Source of the DNA: Candidatus Cloacimonas sp. SDB
Lineage (GTDB): Bacteria; Cloacimonadota; Cloacimonadia; Cloacimonadales; TCS61
NCBI GenBank assembly: GCA_001412425.1
Contig: LKUH01000335.1
Span: forward strand, 1-6,637
Length of the DNA stretch: 6,637 bases
Direction: 5' to 3'
The stretch's first letter is position 1; each line of letters begins with the position of its first letter. The translations under genes were made by a program, and so were the position numbers. This document shows positions 6,461 through 6,637 of this stretch, piece by piece. A model generated the notes under the pieces. It did not search any database. It saw only the letters and a program-made list of their open reading frames with translations, and was not told the DNA's origin.

Positions 6461-6547
6461 GCTGGTTGCCAAACTCCTGTTTAGCAATCTAAAGAAAAAA
6501 TCTGACCTGCTGAATTATGGTGGCTAAACAGGAGTTTAGCCACCAGC
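6461..6547. repeat. Long imperfect inverted repeat after the operon (25-nt arms, 37-nt spacer)
   Basis: The left arm 6461-6485 (GCTGGTTGCC ... CTGTTTAGC) is the reverse complement of the right arm 6523-6547 (GCTAAACAGG ... CCACCAGC) at 23 of 25 positions, including an exact 15-nt core (AAACTCCTGTTTAGC, 6471-6485). The arms are far longer than chance would give. A related 14-mer, GCTGGTAGCTAAAC, lies at 6431-6444 as a further partial copy. It may be a small palindromic repeat element, a recombination or attachment-like site, or an RNA structure in the 3' untranslated region. Confidence 0.8.
6518..6545. repeat. Perfect 12-bp hairpin with AGGA loop, nested in the inverted repeat
   Basis: TGGTGGCTAAAC (6518-6529) is perfectly complementary to GTTTAGCCACCA (6534-6545), with the four-nt loop AGGA. 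No T-run follows (the next bases are GCATAAAATAAC), so it is not a standard terminator by itself. Its right half is also used by the longer inverted repeat with 6461-6485, so the two folds exclude each other. In RNA it could protect the 3' end from exonucleases. Confidence 0.75.
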
Positions 6548-6554
6548 ATAAAAT

Positions 6555-6587
6555 AACAGGGACACTATTATAGGCGTCCCTGTTTTT
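6555..6587 (+). terminator. Rho-independent terminator of the three-gene operon
   Basis: The 9-bp stem AACAGGGAC (6555-6563) pairs with GTCCCTGTT (6576-6584) across a 12-nt loop, and the descending arm runs into a T5 tract (6583-6587). The upstream AAAAT gives the opposite A-rich flank. It lies 160 nt after the stop codon of the beta-helix gene and points in the same direction, so it most likely ends the operon transcript. Confidence 0.8.
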
Positions 6588-6637
6588 GGGTTTATTTAGT
6601 TTATAAATATAAAGCCAGCCTGTACTGTTCGTCTGTT

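Noticed and set aside
6518..6545. The 12-bp hairpin as a Rho-independent terminator
   Set aside because: It has no following T-run; the hairpin at 6555-6587 has one and is the better terminator.

Overview
The window is AT-rich, all detectable genes lie on the + strand, and the proteins are rich in Asn, Ile, Tyr and acidic residues. The last protein ends in a Por/type IX secretion system (T9SS) type A sorting domain (YPNPFNPSTKIEF motif, FlgD-like fold, terminal Lys). Long beta-helix proteins with this tail are typical of the Fibrobacteres-Chlorobi-Bacteroidetes superphylum. The overall style resembles Candidatus Cloacimonadota or a neighbouring uncultured phylum. The phylum is an inference from protein style, not from a marker gene.

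Layout. Positions 1-197 are the last 64 codons of an IS256-family transposase, followed by a probable IS terminal repeat (about 220-244) and, 30 bp further on, a degenerate inverted copy of it. An untranslated stretch then leads to three co-directional genes with 13-nt gaps and good Shine-Dalgarno sequences, probably one operon: (i) 485-1189, an exported protein of unknown function; (ii) 1203-2168, a lipoprotein with TolB/PD40-type beta-propeller repeats; (iii) 2182-6395, a giant secreted right-handed beta-helix protein with a T9SS tail, split by a frameshift. The operon ends in a 240-bp non-coding tail holding a long nested inverted repeat (6461-6547) and a Rho-independent terminator (6555-6587).

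The main point of interest is the break in the third gene. It falls exactly in a T7-G7 homopolymer double run (2778-2791). Adding one base there gives a continuous 1404-residue protein: signal peptide, a pectate-lyase-like beta-helix, a second beta-helix with seven GGGI coils, an ASH-like Ig domain, a further C-terminal region and the T9SS signal. As read, translation stops 15 nt after the tract and the product lacks the secretion signal. The site could be a phase-variation (contingency) tract, a programmed -1 frameshift (T_TTT_TTT is correctly phased), a fresh pseudogene or a homopolymer sequencing error. Sequence alone cannot decide.

Taken together, the operon looks like an envelope/surface module: an exported small protein, an anchored propeller lipoprotein and a large T9SS-exported beta-helix that may bind or process polysaccharide or act as an adhesin. 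It sits directly next to an insertion sequence.
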